Position numbers and translations under genes: made by a program. Of a stretch of 64,000 bases of DNA, positions 56,731-64,000 are shown piece after piece. A model generated the notes under the pieces. That model saw only the letters and a list, made by a program, of their open reading frames with translations, did no database searches and was not told the origin of the DNA. Origin of the DNA: Streptomyces sp. NRRL F-525 (lineage in GTDB: Bacteria > Actinomycetota > Actinomycetes > Streptomycetales > Streptomycetaceae); assembly GCF_000716605.1 (NCBI RefSeq), contig NZ_JNXE01000029.1:62001-126000 (forward strand), in the 5' to 3' direction. Position 1 is the stretch's first letter, and each line of letters starts with the position of its first letter.

Positions 56731-59700
56731 CTACGACGTGACCTTCTCGATCTTCACGCTGCCCAGCCCCGCGACCGTGCCGTGGGCGTTGACCAGCTGG
56801 ACCTGGCCGAAGAACTCGCGTCCCTCGGGGGCCGGGGCCAGGGCGGTGACGCTGCCGGAGACGGTCGCCGAGGCGCCCGTGGCGAGCTTCACCGGGGTCG
56901 AACCGTCGACGGTCACCGTGCCGAGCGCCGGGGAGAAGAACACGTCCCGGTAGTCGTACGCGGTGGACCCGGACGGCACCGAGTAGCCCACGACCTCGAC
57001 CGTGTACGTACCGGCGGCCGGGTTGGCGATGGAGACGGACTCCTCCGAGTCGCCGTCGGCGGAGGTGCCGACGACGGTCCCGGCGGCGTTCTTCACCGTC
57101 AGGTCCAGGTCCGCCGCCGTGTCCGACACGTTGCCGATCGCGACGTCCAGGGACGTGGCGCCGGCCGGGACATCGACCGTGGTGGTCTGGGTGACGCCCT
57201 CGGTGATGGTGGGCCGCGCGGTCAGCGAGGAGCCGAGCGGGCCGCCCTTCAACGTGCCGGTGAGGGCCGCGTAGTTGTTGGTCACCTTCCACGAGGCGGT
57301 GGCCGGGACGCCGACCTTCGCCTCGGGCACGGTCACGGTCTCCGGGTCGAAGGCCGCGCCGAGGACGGTGGCGTCCAGCTTGTACGGGTTGTCGAGCAGC
57401 GGCGAGGTGCGGCGCGCCTCGACCTCGATCTCCCAGACGCCGGCCTGCGGGTCCGCGTACGACCGCACGTCGGGCTTGCAGCCGTTGCCGTCGAGGTAGT
57501 TGTTGTAGCAGTACGGGGTGCCGGTGTCCTCGACCGGAACGCCGTACGGGTGGATCGAGATGAACCGCGTCTGGCTCTTGTCCTTCAGCCCGCTGATGGC
57601 GACCTCAAGGGCCTTGGCGCCCGCCGGGACGGTCACGAAGTACGACTGCGTGCTGTTGCGCTGCACCGAACTCGCGGTGGAGTAGGTGTAGTTGACGGGA
57701 GTCGAGACCACGACCGTCGTGAGGATCTGCTTGTCCAGGCCCTCGGTCTTCGGGTCGTCGACCTCCAGGATCGCGCTCTTGATGCCCGAACTCCTGGGCG
57801 CCGCCTGCACCTTGACCGTCACCGGCTGGTTCAGCGGGAGCTTGACCTCGTCCGAGCCGACGATCCGGAAGGTGTCACCGGCGTTGTTCTCGAAGTGCAG
57901 CTCGTGCCGAACCGCCTTGTCCGCACCGGTGGTTCGCGTGATCGTGATGTCGTACGTCTTCTTCGCGCCGGCCTTGAGGCCGCCCTCGCGGTCGTACAGT
58001 CCCGTGCCGAAGCCCGGGGTCTTCAGCGCGTAGTCGATCGCCGTGTCGACGGGAGCCTTCACCGTGTACTCGTGGGCGCTCGCGCCGTCCTTGATGGACT
58101 TCCACGCGTCCACGATGTTGATGAGGCCCGCGCCCTCCTCGTAGGCCTGAACACCCTTGATGTGATCGGCCGTCGAGGTCAGCGCCGTGCGCAGGGTCGC
58201 CGGGGTGAGGGCGATGTGCTTCTGCTTCGCGGCGCTCAGCAGCAGCGCCGAGGCGCCCGCCGCCTGCGGGGAGGCCATCGAGGTGCCCTGGAGCATCGAG
58301 TAGCCGGCCGGCAGCGTGTAACCCGCCTCGGCGACCGGGGAACCCGGCAGCCAGGTCTGGGTCGAGTTGATCGCGGCGCCGGGCGCGACGAGCGTCGGCG
58401 TGAAGCCGCCGTCCTCACGCGGACCGCGCGAGGAGAACGGCAGCAGCTGGTACGAAGTCGCCACCTGCGAGCCGTAGTTGGCCGCCCAGGTCTGCTTCGA
58501 GATCGAGGCGCCGACCGAGATCACCTTGTCGGCCAGGCCGGGGTCGCCGATCGTGTTGGCGCCCGGACCGGAGTTGCCGGCCGAGATCACGAGCTGCACG
58601 CCGTACGTGTCGATGAGGCGCGTGTAGAGCTCGGCGCGCGCGTTGTTGCCGTCGTTCAGCGCGGGCAGGCCGCCGATCGACATGTTGACGATGTCGACAC
58701 CGCGGTTGGCGACGAGGTCGATCATGCCCTCGGTGAGCGCCACGTTGGTGCAGCCGCCGGTCCAGGTGCAGGCACGCGAGGAGACGAGCTTCGCGCCGGG
58801 CGCCTCGCCGTTCATCTTGCCGCCGAACAGGCCGTTGGCCGCGGTGATGCCGGCGACGTGCGTGCCGTGCTCGGACTCGATGACACCGATGTTGACGAAG
58901 TCCGCGGTCTTGCCGACCCAGGACCCGCCGTACGGGTCCATGGGGACGTCCTTGCTGATCTGCACGACGAACGGCTGCCGCTCGACGACGTCCGTCGCCG
59001 GGTTGTCGGTCCCGAAGTAGCCGATCTGGTAGCCGTCCTTGTACGGCTTCATCGGGGTGTCGTCGCTGAAGTTCTGGTTGTTGTTCAGGTCGACCGTCAC
59101 CGTGCCGGCCGCCGGGTCGTACAGGACACCCCACGCGTCGGTGGTGTCACCGTCACGGTTCGCGTCGCCCTTCGCGTCACCGCCGGTGGTGTACGACTCC
59201 TTGAACGTGCTGATCTCGTACGACCCCGCGGGCGCCGTCCAACTCGTGCCGCCGTAGGTGAAGTCGGGGCCGGAGACGGCCGTCACCATCGGGCGCCAGG
59301 TCTGGTCGCCGTCGACGATCGGGTCGGTCGAGGTGACCCAGTCGACGATCTTACGCTCGCCGGTGGTGGTCTTCTGCAGCGCCGGGTGGCCGAGGTCGAC
59401 GCCGGAGTCGAGGATGCCGATCGTGATGCCGCGGCCGTCCGCCTTCGGGTTCTTCTTCACGAAGTCGACGGCGCCCGTCTCGAAGGACGGGTTGTACGGG
59501 TTCTCGGCGGGGGTGCTCTTGCTCGGCCCGGAGTAAGTGGTCGCGCTGGACGCGTTCTTGGCGCCCTTCGCGGTGTCCGCGCTCGGCGTCGGATCGTCGA
59601 GGGCGATCTCCTGCCGCAGGTCGATGGCCTGCACCGAGGACAGCTTCGCGGCGGCGGCGATCGCCGAGTCGGCCTTGCCGGTCGGGACGGTGGCGCGGAC

Positions 59701-60024
59701 GTAGCCGAGCTTGTCGTAGGTGCGGCCCACGGAGCCGCCCTTGACCGCGTCCAGCTGCTGGGCGACCTGCTCGGTCGCGCCCGGCGCGGTGGCGATCATC
59801 ATCGTGACGTTCTTGTCGCCGTCGGCCTTGGCCGTGGCGAGCAGGTCGGCGTCGTCCGAACCGAGCTTGGCGGCGGCGGACTTGATGCTCGGGTCCGCGG
59901 AGGTGGTGGCGGACGGTGAGTCGGCGGAGAAGGCCATGGGTATCGGCCCGGCCGCGGAGAGCGCGGCGACGAGACCGGCGGCCACGGATATCCGGGCCAC
60001 GCGTCTCTGGTGGGAGAGGGTCAT
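56731..60024 (-). CDS. Secreted subtilisin-like S8 serine protease
   Basis: About 1097 residues (1099 from the alternative ATG at 60030, which abuts the AGGG ribosome site; the chosen ATG at 60024 gives proper spacing). Signal peptide to about residue 35; an I9-like propeptide; then the catalytic domain: Asp in GILDSGVDLGHP (~208), His in HGTHVAGI (~388), oxyanion Asn in SAGNSGPG (~486) and Ser in GTSMASPQAAG (~584). A ~130-residue insertion lies between Asp and His. Two to three beta-sandwich/PPC-like domains follow. Secreted protein turnover; no sortase or membrane anchor. Confidence 0.95.
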   Translation of the reverse strand: MTLSHQRRVARISVAAGLVAALSAAGPIPMAFSADSPSATTSADPSIKSAAAKLGSDDADLLATAKADGDKNVTMMIATAPGATEQVAQQLDAVKGGSVGRTYDKLGYVRATVPTGKADSAIAAAAKLSSVQAIDLRQEIALDDPTPSADTAKGAKNASSATTYSGPSKSTPAENPYNPSFETGAVDFVKKNPKADGRGITIGILDSGVDLGHPALQKTTTGERKIVDWVTSTDPIVDGDQTWRPMVTAVSGPDFTYGGTSWTAPAGSYEISTFKESYTTGGDAKGDANRDGDTTDAWGVLYDPAAGTVTVDLNNNQNFSDDTPMKPYKDGYQIGYFGTDNPATDVVERQPFVVQISKDVPMDPYGGSWVGKTADFVNIGVIESEHGTHVAGITAANGLFGGKMNGEAPGAKLVSSRACTWTGGCTNVALTEGMIDLVANRGVDIVNMSIGGLPALNDGNNARAELYTRLIDTYGVQLVISAGNSGPGANTIGDPGLADKVISVGASISKQTWAANYGSQVATSYQLLPFSSRGPREDGGFTPTLVAPGAAINSTQTWLPGSPVAEAGYTLPAGYSMLQGTSMASPQAAGASALLLSAAKQKHIALTPATLRTALTSTADHIKGVQAYEEGAGLINIVDAWKSIKDGASAHEYTVKAPVDTAIDYALKTPGFGTGLYDREGGLKAGAKKTYDITITRTTGADKAVRHELHFENNAGDTFRIVGSDEVKLPLNQPVTVKVQAAPRSSGIKSAILEVDDPKTEGLDKQILTTVVVSTPVNYTYSTASSVQRNSTQSYFVTVPAGAKALEVAISGLKDKSQTRFISIHPYGVPVEDTGTPYCYNNYLDGNGCKPDVRSYADPQAGVWEIEVEARRTSPLLDNPYKLDATVLGAAFDPETVTVPEAKVGVPATASWKVTNNYAALTGTLKGGPLGSSLTARPTITEGVTQTTTVDVPAGATSLDVAIGNVSDTAADLDLTVKNAAGTVVGTSADGDSEESVSIANPAAGTYTVEVVGYSVPSGSTAYDYRDVFFSPALGTVTVDGSTPVKLATGASATVSGSVTALAPAPEGREFFGQVQLVNAHGTVAGLGSVKIEKVTS

Positions 60025-60137
60025 CGGCATCCCTTGTAGGTGAAGAATCCAGTGCCGGACGAGGGCACAGCTTTACCCAAGGGACGGTTGTTTGGGAAGT
60101 GTTGACCGAAACGCTATGAACGTATGGGGAAAACCCC

Positions 60138-60713
60138 CTATTCGTTCCCGTGGTTCGAACGGGCGTAGTGACGGGACGCCTTCGCGCGGTTGCCGCAGGC
60201 CGCCATCGAGCACCAGCGGCGGGTGCCGTTCCGCGACGTGTCGAAGAAGCGCAGGATGCAGGCCTCGTGGGCGCAGCGGCGGATGCGGTCCGGGGCGGTG
60301 GAGAGCAGCTCCAGATAACTGCGGGCGGCGAGCCAGCCGGGCCCCCACCTGGGGTCCTGGAACTCCGGCACCTCGCCGGGCCCGTCGGCGGTGAGGGTGG
60401 CGCGGATGCGTCCCATGCCGAGCACGCCGTCGAGGTCGTCCGTGCGGCCGTCGTCGAGGGCCGTCTTCAGCGCGCCGCGCGCGATGTTGACGTGCGTCAG
60501 GGTGATCGTGTCGGCCGCGAACCGCCCGTCGAGCCCGTTCGACGCGAGCCACACGGCGAGCCCGCCCGGGACCGTGAGCAGATCCTGTACGGCCCCGTCC
60601 CGCATCCACCACGTGTTGAGCAGGTCGAGCGCGAGCGGCTCGCCGATGAGCGGCCGCGGGTCCTCGGTGAGGGGCATCGGCTTCGTCTTCGACTTCGACG
60701 TGGGCTTCGGCAT
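60138..60713 (-). CDS. CGNR zinc-finger (ABATE-domain) regulator
   Basis: 191 residues. Central helical ABATE domain (LALDLLNTWWMRDGAVQDLLT...), then the zinc finger CAHEACILRFFDTSRNGTRRWCSMAACGNRAKASRH, seen in pieces, with the CGNR signature. These are stress-linked actinobacterial transcription regulators. ATG start; Lys-rich N-terminus. It is divergent from the VOC gene with an inverted repeat between. Confidence 0.93.
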   Translation of the reverse strand: MPKPTSKSKTKPMPLTEDPRPLIGEPLALDLLNTWWMRDGAVQDLLTVPGGLAVWLASNGLDGRFAADTITLTHVNIARGALKTALDDGRTDDLDGVLGMGRIRATLTADGPGEVPEFQDPRWGPGWLAARSYLELLSTAPDRIRRCAHEACILRFFDTSRNGTRRWCSMAACGNRAKASRHYARSNHGNE

Positions 60714-60736
60714 ATCGGGTGCCTCTCTTCTGATCT

Positions 60737-60762
60737 AACCGGTCAAGAGTACGTGACCGGTT
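60737..60762. promoter_or_regulatory. Operator candidate between CGNR regulator and VOC gene
   Basis: AACCGGTCA (60737-60745) and TGACCGGTT (60754-60762): perfect 9-base arms, 8-base spacer, in the divergent promoter region. The site probably binds the CGNR protein and controls both genes. Confidence 0.65.
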
Positions 60763-60824
60763 GACCCTCACCGATTCTAACCACTAAAGTCATCGACAAC
60801 GGTTATGTCAGCGAAGGGCTTCCC

Positions 60825-61274
60825 ATGACCCCGCACCTCGGCCACATCGGCCTGAACGTCACCGACCTCGACCGCTCCCTCGCCTTCTACCGCGACGTCC
60901 TCGGCTTCGCGGTCCTCACCGAGGGCAAGGAGGACGACCGCCGGTACGCGTTCCTGGGCGACGGCGACGACGCCCGCCCCGTCCTCACTCTCTGGCAGCA
61001 GGCGCAGGGGCCGTACACCGCCGACCACGCCGGACTGCACCACCTGGCGTTCGCGGCCGACTCGATCGAGCGCGTCCGCCACTACGAGGAGGCGCTCAAG
61101 GCGTACGGCGCCGAGTTCGCGTACGAGGGCGTGGTCGCCCACCGCGAGGGCGCGGCCTCCGGCGGCATCTTCTTCCACGACCCGGACGGCACCCGCCTGG
61201 AGATCTCGGTGCCGACCGGCGCGGAGGACGCCCCGGTCCCCGACGCCGAGGCCCCGACCTGCGGCTTCTTCTAG
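60825..61274 (+). CDS. VOC (glyoxalase/dioxygenase superfamily) protein
   Basis: 149 residues, two beta-alpha-beta-beta-beta modules: HLGHIGLNVTDLDRSLAFYRDVLGF and GLHHLAFAADSIERV, FFHDPDGTRLEISVP, seen in pieces. Metal ligands His, His and Glu are present. It may detoxify or isomerise an aldehyde or fosfomycin-like substrate; the exact reaction is unknown. Followed 2 bases later by the PNPOx gene. Confidence 0.92.
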   Translation: MTPHLGHIGLNVTDLDRSLAFYRDVLGFAVLTEGKEDDRRYAFLGDGDDARPVLTLWQQAQGPYTADHAGLHHLAFAADSIERVRHYEEALKAYGAEFAYEGVVAHREGAASGGIFFHDPDGTRLEISVPTGAEDAPVPDAEAPTCGFF

Positions 61275-61276
61275 CC

Positions 61277-62176
61277 ATGGACGCCATGAGCGCCTATCAC
61301 GAGGGCTCCCGCGCTGTGCAGGACCGGGTAGGGGTACGTGAACTCGCCGACCACGTCGGCCAGATCATCGGCCAGGGCATCAAACCGGTGGCCGCCGCGT
61401 TCCTCGAACTCCAGCCCCTCCTGATCCTGGGCGCGGCAGACCCGGCAACGGGCAAGGTATGGGCCTCCCCACTCACCGGCACCCCCGGCTTCGTCCACGC
61501 GACGGGCCCGCACCAGATTTCGATCACCGGCGCCACCCGTCCCACCGACCCCCTCACCCCGGCCCTAGCCGAGGCGCGGGACCTCCCGGTCGGCACGATC
61601 GCCCTGGACCCCCGCACCCGCCGCCGTATGAGAGTGGACGGCCAACTCCGCCGCACGGCAAGGGGATTGGCGATCGAGGCGGAGCGGGTCTTCTCCAACT
61701 GCCCCAAATACATCCAACGGAGAGAGTCCTACGAGACGGTCGCGCCCCGCGAACCCGAGCGCCCCCGGCACACCACCGAACTGACTCCTACGCAGGCCGA
61801 GTTCATCACGAAGGCCGACACCTTCTTCCTGGCCACCGTCCACGAACACGGCGCCGACGCCAGCCACCGGGGCGGCAACCCCGGCTTCGTACAAGCGACT
61901 TCACCCCACGAGCTGACCTGGCCTGACTACACGGGCAACGCCATGTTCCTCAGCCTCGGCAACCTCCACACCGACCCCCGCGCCGGCCTCCTCTTCCTGG
62001 ACTGGACGACGGGTACAACACTCCAACTCACCGGCGAGGCAAGGACGGAGTTCGACGGTGAGGGAAAGCGCAGGGTGCGTTTCACTCTGACCGAGGTAGT
62101 GGAGACCCCCGCAGCACTCCCCCTCCGCTGGTCCGCCCCCGAATACTCCCCTGCCAACCCAACCCCGGCGAGATAA
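61277..62176 (+). CDS. Pyridoxamine 5'-phosphate oxidase-family (split-barrel FMN/F420) protein
   Basis: 299 residues. Two split-barrel regions: first PLLILGAADPATGKVWASPLTGTPGFV, second ITKADTFFLATVHEHG, HRGGNPGFVQ, GNAMFLSLGNLHTDPRAGLLFLDWTTG, seen in pieces, as in PNPOx-like FMN/F420 reductases. The first ATG (61277) or the third codon ATG (61286) may start. With the VOC gene it forms a CGNR-controlled pair, plausibly for redox or electrophile stress. Confidence 0.88.
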   Translation: MDAMSAYHEGSRAVQDRVGVRELADHVGQIIGQGIKPVAAAFLELQPLLILGAADPATGKVWASPLTGTPGFVHATGPHQISITGATRPTDPLTPALAEARDLPVGTIALDPRTRRRMRVDGQLRRTARGLAIEAERVFSNCPKYIQRRESYETVAPREPERPRHTTELTPTQAEFITKADTFFLATVHEHGADASHRGGNPGFVQATSPHELTWPDYTGNAMFLSLGNLHTDPRAGLLFLDWTTGTTLQLTGEARTEFDGEGKRRVRFTLTEVVETPAALPLRWSAPEYSPANPTPAR

Positions 62177-62295
62177 GCGCCCTAAAGGGGCGCGGGGCTG
62201 TATCGATTTGCGGCTCCGCCGCGTGGGCGCGACCAGCCCCAACGGCGCCGCACCCAAACAACGACCCATTGCGGCACCTCCCACAGCGCACTTAA
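62177..62295. repeat. Dispersed intergenic repeat with hairpin (second copy)
   Basis: GCGCCC-TAAAG-GGGCGC hairpin (62177-62193) then GGGGCTG, GCGCGACCAGCC and CAACGGCGCCGCACCC. It shares the order of words with 15704-15774. It separates the PNPOx and NUDIX genes. Confidence 0.6.
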
Positions 62296-62304
62296 CGTCT
62301 CCGG

Positions 62305-62763
62305 ATGCGCCAAAAGCTGAGGGTCGCCGCCTACGCCGTCTGCGTCAGGGACAGCCAACTCCTCCTGGCCCGGTCACCAGCCGAGCGCGGAGGCCACGAG
62401 TGGGTCCTCCCCGGCGGCGGCATGGACCACGGCGAACACCCGAACGACACCGTCGTAAGGGAACTGGAGGAGGAGACCGGCTACCACGTCGAGGTCACCG
62501 GCTTCCTCGGCATGGACTCCATCCACCACGTCATCCCATGGAGCTACCACCGCAAGGTGGACCAGCACGGCCTCCGCCTCGTCTACGAGGCGAAGATCGT
62601 CGGCGGCGAACTGCGCAACGAGATCGGCGGGTCCACCGACATGGCCGCCTGGCATCCACTGGACGACGTACCCGGCCTGCCCCGGGTCCGGTTGATCGAC
62701 ATCGCGCTACGACTGTGGCGCGAGCGTCCGGCCGCAGGACGGGTCGAACGGGTCCCGGAATAG
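62305..62763 (+). CDS. NUDIX hydrolase
   Basis: 152 residues. The Nudix box GGGMDHGEHPNDTVVRELEEETGY is complete (G-x5-E-x7-RE-x2-EE-x-G). The N-terminus RVAAYAVCVRDSQLLLARSP and SWHP-type C-terminal strand are normal. It hydrolyses a nucleoside diphosphate derivative or similar. ATG start after the repeat. Single gene. Confidence 0.94.
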   Translation: MRQKLRVAAYAVCVRDSQLLLARSPAERGGHEWVLPGGGMDHGEHPNDTVVRELEEETGYHVEVTGFLGMDSIHHVIPWSYHRKVDQHGLRLVYEAKIVGGELRNEIGGSTDMAAWHPLDDVPGLPRVRLIDIALRLWRERPAAGRVERVPE

Positions 62764-62943
62764 CTTCAGTACCCCGGCAGATGAACACGGAGTAGCCGCC
62801 TCCCGGCGGCTCGACGAGCGTTCACGAACGCACAGGGGTCTTCAAGATCGACGTACGGTGATCGGCGCTACGCGTTGCCGTCTCGTTTACGCGCAGGTCA
62901 TCCCCGATGCCAAGCATCCAGTACGAGCGGGAAGTTCGCGACC

Positions 62944-62962
62944 GCGATCGAAAACCGATCGC
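62944..62962. promoter_or_regulatory. Inverted repeat upstream of the metallophosphoesterase gene
   Basis: GCGATCG-AAAAC-CGATCGC, 7-base perfect arms, 54 bases before the start codon. It may be an operator or a leader hairpin. The rest of the 252-base gap shows nothing I can name. Confidence 0.35.
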
Positions 62963-63015
62963 CGCGCACCCCCGCGACCACTGCCGACGCAGTTCGTACT
63001 CGGGGAGATCGCGCC

Positions 63016-64000
63016 ATGTCGCGCACACGCTCTGTCGCCAGCTCCGCGCTGGGGGTCAACCGCCGTACCGTCCTCGCCGCCACCGCGGCCGTGTCCGTGT
63101 CCGCGGGCGTCGGATACGCCCTGCGGCCCACCGACAGCCAGGCCGCCACAGTCACCGCCGATGCTGCCAACGCCGCCGCCGAGGCACCCGTCGCGCACTC
63201 CCGCGTGGCACCGGCCGCACCCCTCGCGCCGTACACCAAGGGCACCACCCTCGCCACGGTCGCCGCCCCGCGCACCAGCTCCGGCTACCGCCGCCTCGGC
63301 GACGGCGCGGGCTGGAAGCGCGTCGTGCGCGGCGACCTCGCCAACGCCAAGTCCGGGCGCGCGGGCCGCCGTACGGCACTCGCGTCGTTCGTACAGTTCA
63401 CCGACCTGCACCTGATGGACGTTCAGCACCCGCTGCGCCTGGAGTACCTGCGCTCGACCGACAAGCACGCGTGGCGCCCGCACGAGGCGCTGACCGTGCA
63501 GGGCGGGATCTCGCTGGTCGAGCGGGTCAACGCGCTGCGCGGCGCGCCGGTGACCGGCTCCCCGCTGCACTTCGTGATGACCACCGGCGACAACACGGAC
63601 AACAACGCGAAGTCCGAGCTGGAATGGTTCATGAAGATCATGAGCGGCGGCCGGTTCACCCCCAACACCGGTGACCCGCGCCACTACGAGGGCGTCCAGA
63701 ACAGCGGCCTCAAGCTGTACTGGCAGGCCGAATCCACCGTGCGCGACGGCGACAAGCAGGTCGGCTTCCCGCACCTCAAGGGCTTCCTGGCCGCCGCGAT
63801 CCGCGAGGTCCGCAGCCCCGGCCTCAACCTGCCCTGGTACTCCACGGTCGGCAACCACGACGCGCTGCCGCTCGGCTGCTTCGGCTCGCACGCGGACCCG
63901 TACCTCACCGAACTCGCCATCGGCGGCAAGAAGTTGATGACCGCGACGGCGGCCGAGGCGAAGAAGCTGCAGAACTCGATCCGGGACGCCAAGGACCCCA
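63016..64000 (+). CDS. Tat-exported calcineurin-like metallophosphoesterase, N-terminal part (PPA1498/TIGR03767-like)
   Basis: The right window edge cuts the gene; 328 residues are visible. A twin-arginine signal (VNRRTVLAATAAVSVSAGVGYA) follows the start; GGGGAG precedes the ATG. Metal-binding motifs of the calcineurin-like fold are FTDLHLMD (DxH), TTGDNTDN (GDxxDN) and VGNHDALP (GNHD). The exported enzyme probably hydrolyses phosphate esters outside the cell. The catalytic C-terminal His motifs lie beyond the window. Confidence 0.92.
   Translation, partial: MSRTRSVASSALGVNRRTVLAATAAVSVSAGVGYALRPTDSQAATVTADAANAAAEAPVAHSRVAPAAPLAPYTKGTTLATVAAPRTSSGYRRLGDGAGWKRVVRGDLANAKSGRAGRRTALASFVQFTDLHLMDVQHPLRLEYLRSTDKHAWRPHEALTVQGGISLVERVNALRGAPVTGSPLHFVMTTGDNTDNNAKSELEWFMKIMSGGRFTPNTGDPRHYEGVQNSGLKLYWQAESTVRDGDKQVGFPHLKGFLAAAIREVRSPGLNLPWYSTVGNHDALPLGCFGSHADPYLTELAIGGKKLMTATAAEAKKLQNSIRDAKDP

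Noticed and set aside
56782..59919. 1045-residue open frame opposite the S8 protease gene
   Set aside because: Its sequence is Arg/Val/Gly-rich shadow composition with no domains, and the other strand has a clear protease with all catalytic residues.

Overview
The window is high-GC DNA with strong third-position G/C bias, GTG/TTG as well as ATG starts, many twin-permease ABC systems, a LAXTG sortase substrate, an SsbB paralogue next to a dynamin-like GTPase and a chitosan-oligosaccharide (csn) operon. Together these point to a chromosomal core segment of a Streptomyces (or close relative). The order ssbB - surface protein - ettA - ... - pknG cluster - csnK...csnR matches what I remember of the Streptomyces core map, but no database search was possible. 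There are no tRNAs, rRNAs, CRISPR arrays, insertion sequences or phage genes. Both window ends cut genes.

Layout. 1-7 kb (+): the end of a DynB-like membrane GTPase, ssbB, a thioester-domain (TIE) surface adhesin with a LAETG anchor, a small secreted protein, the ribosome-associated ABC-F protein ettA, a thioesterase and a hypothetical protein. 7-14 kb (-): an ATPase plus two very large FtsX/MacB-type permeases; the ATPase carries an AbrB-like tail. 14.2-15.7 kb: a truncated haemoglobin and a PCMT-like methyltransferase. 15.8-27.1 kb (-): the centre of interest, a seven-gene signalling block: GlnX-like sensor, GlnH-like binding protein, coiled-coil protein, PknG-type kinase, PP2C phosphatase, vWA protein and FHA protein. 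27.3-34 kb (-): the csn operon (ROK repressor, binding protein, two permeases, GH4 glycosidase, sugar kinase) with a clear palindromic operator.

34-47 kb: a decayed secreted-protein gene, regulator/enzyme pairs (TetR/quinone-type oxidoreductase; MarR/EamA exporter), an MscS channel, an HNH nuclease, a PadR-ABC cassette whose permease has an in-frame amber codon, and malQ preceded by a small repeat protein. 47-64 kb: an ECF sigma factor with an N-terminal zinc ribbon and SnoaL tail followed by an atypical SDR, an M14 peptidase, pepN, a DUF1203 protein, asd, an ECF sigma/membrane pair, a large S8 protease, a CGNR regulator divergent from a VOC protein, a PNPOx-family protein, a NUDIX hydrolase and the start of a Tat-exported metallophosphoesterase.

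How they fit together: in mycobacteria GlnH senses Asp/Glu outside the cell, GlnX passes the signal through the membrane and PknG phosphorylates the FHA protein GarA to control glutamate metabolism. Here the same three genes are joined by a phosphatase, a vWA protein, a coiled-coil protein and an FHA protein, and three of the proteins share N-terminal zinc ribbons. This looks like a complete write/erase/read phosphosignalling circuit in one operon. Other local pairs consist of a regulator plus its target with an inverted repeat between or just upstream of them.
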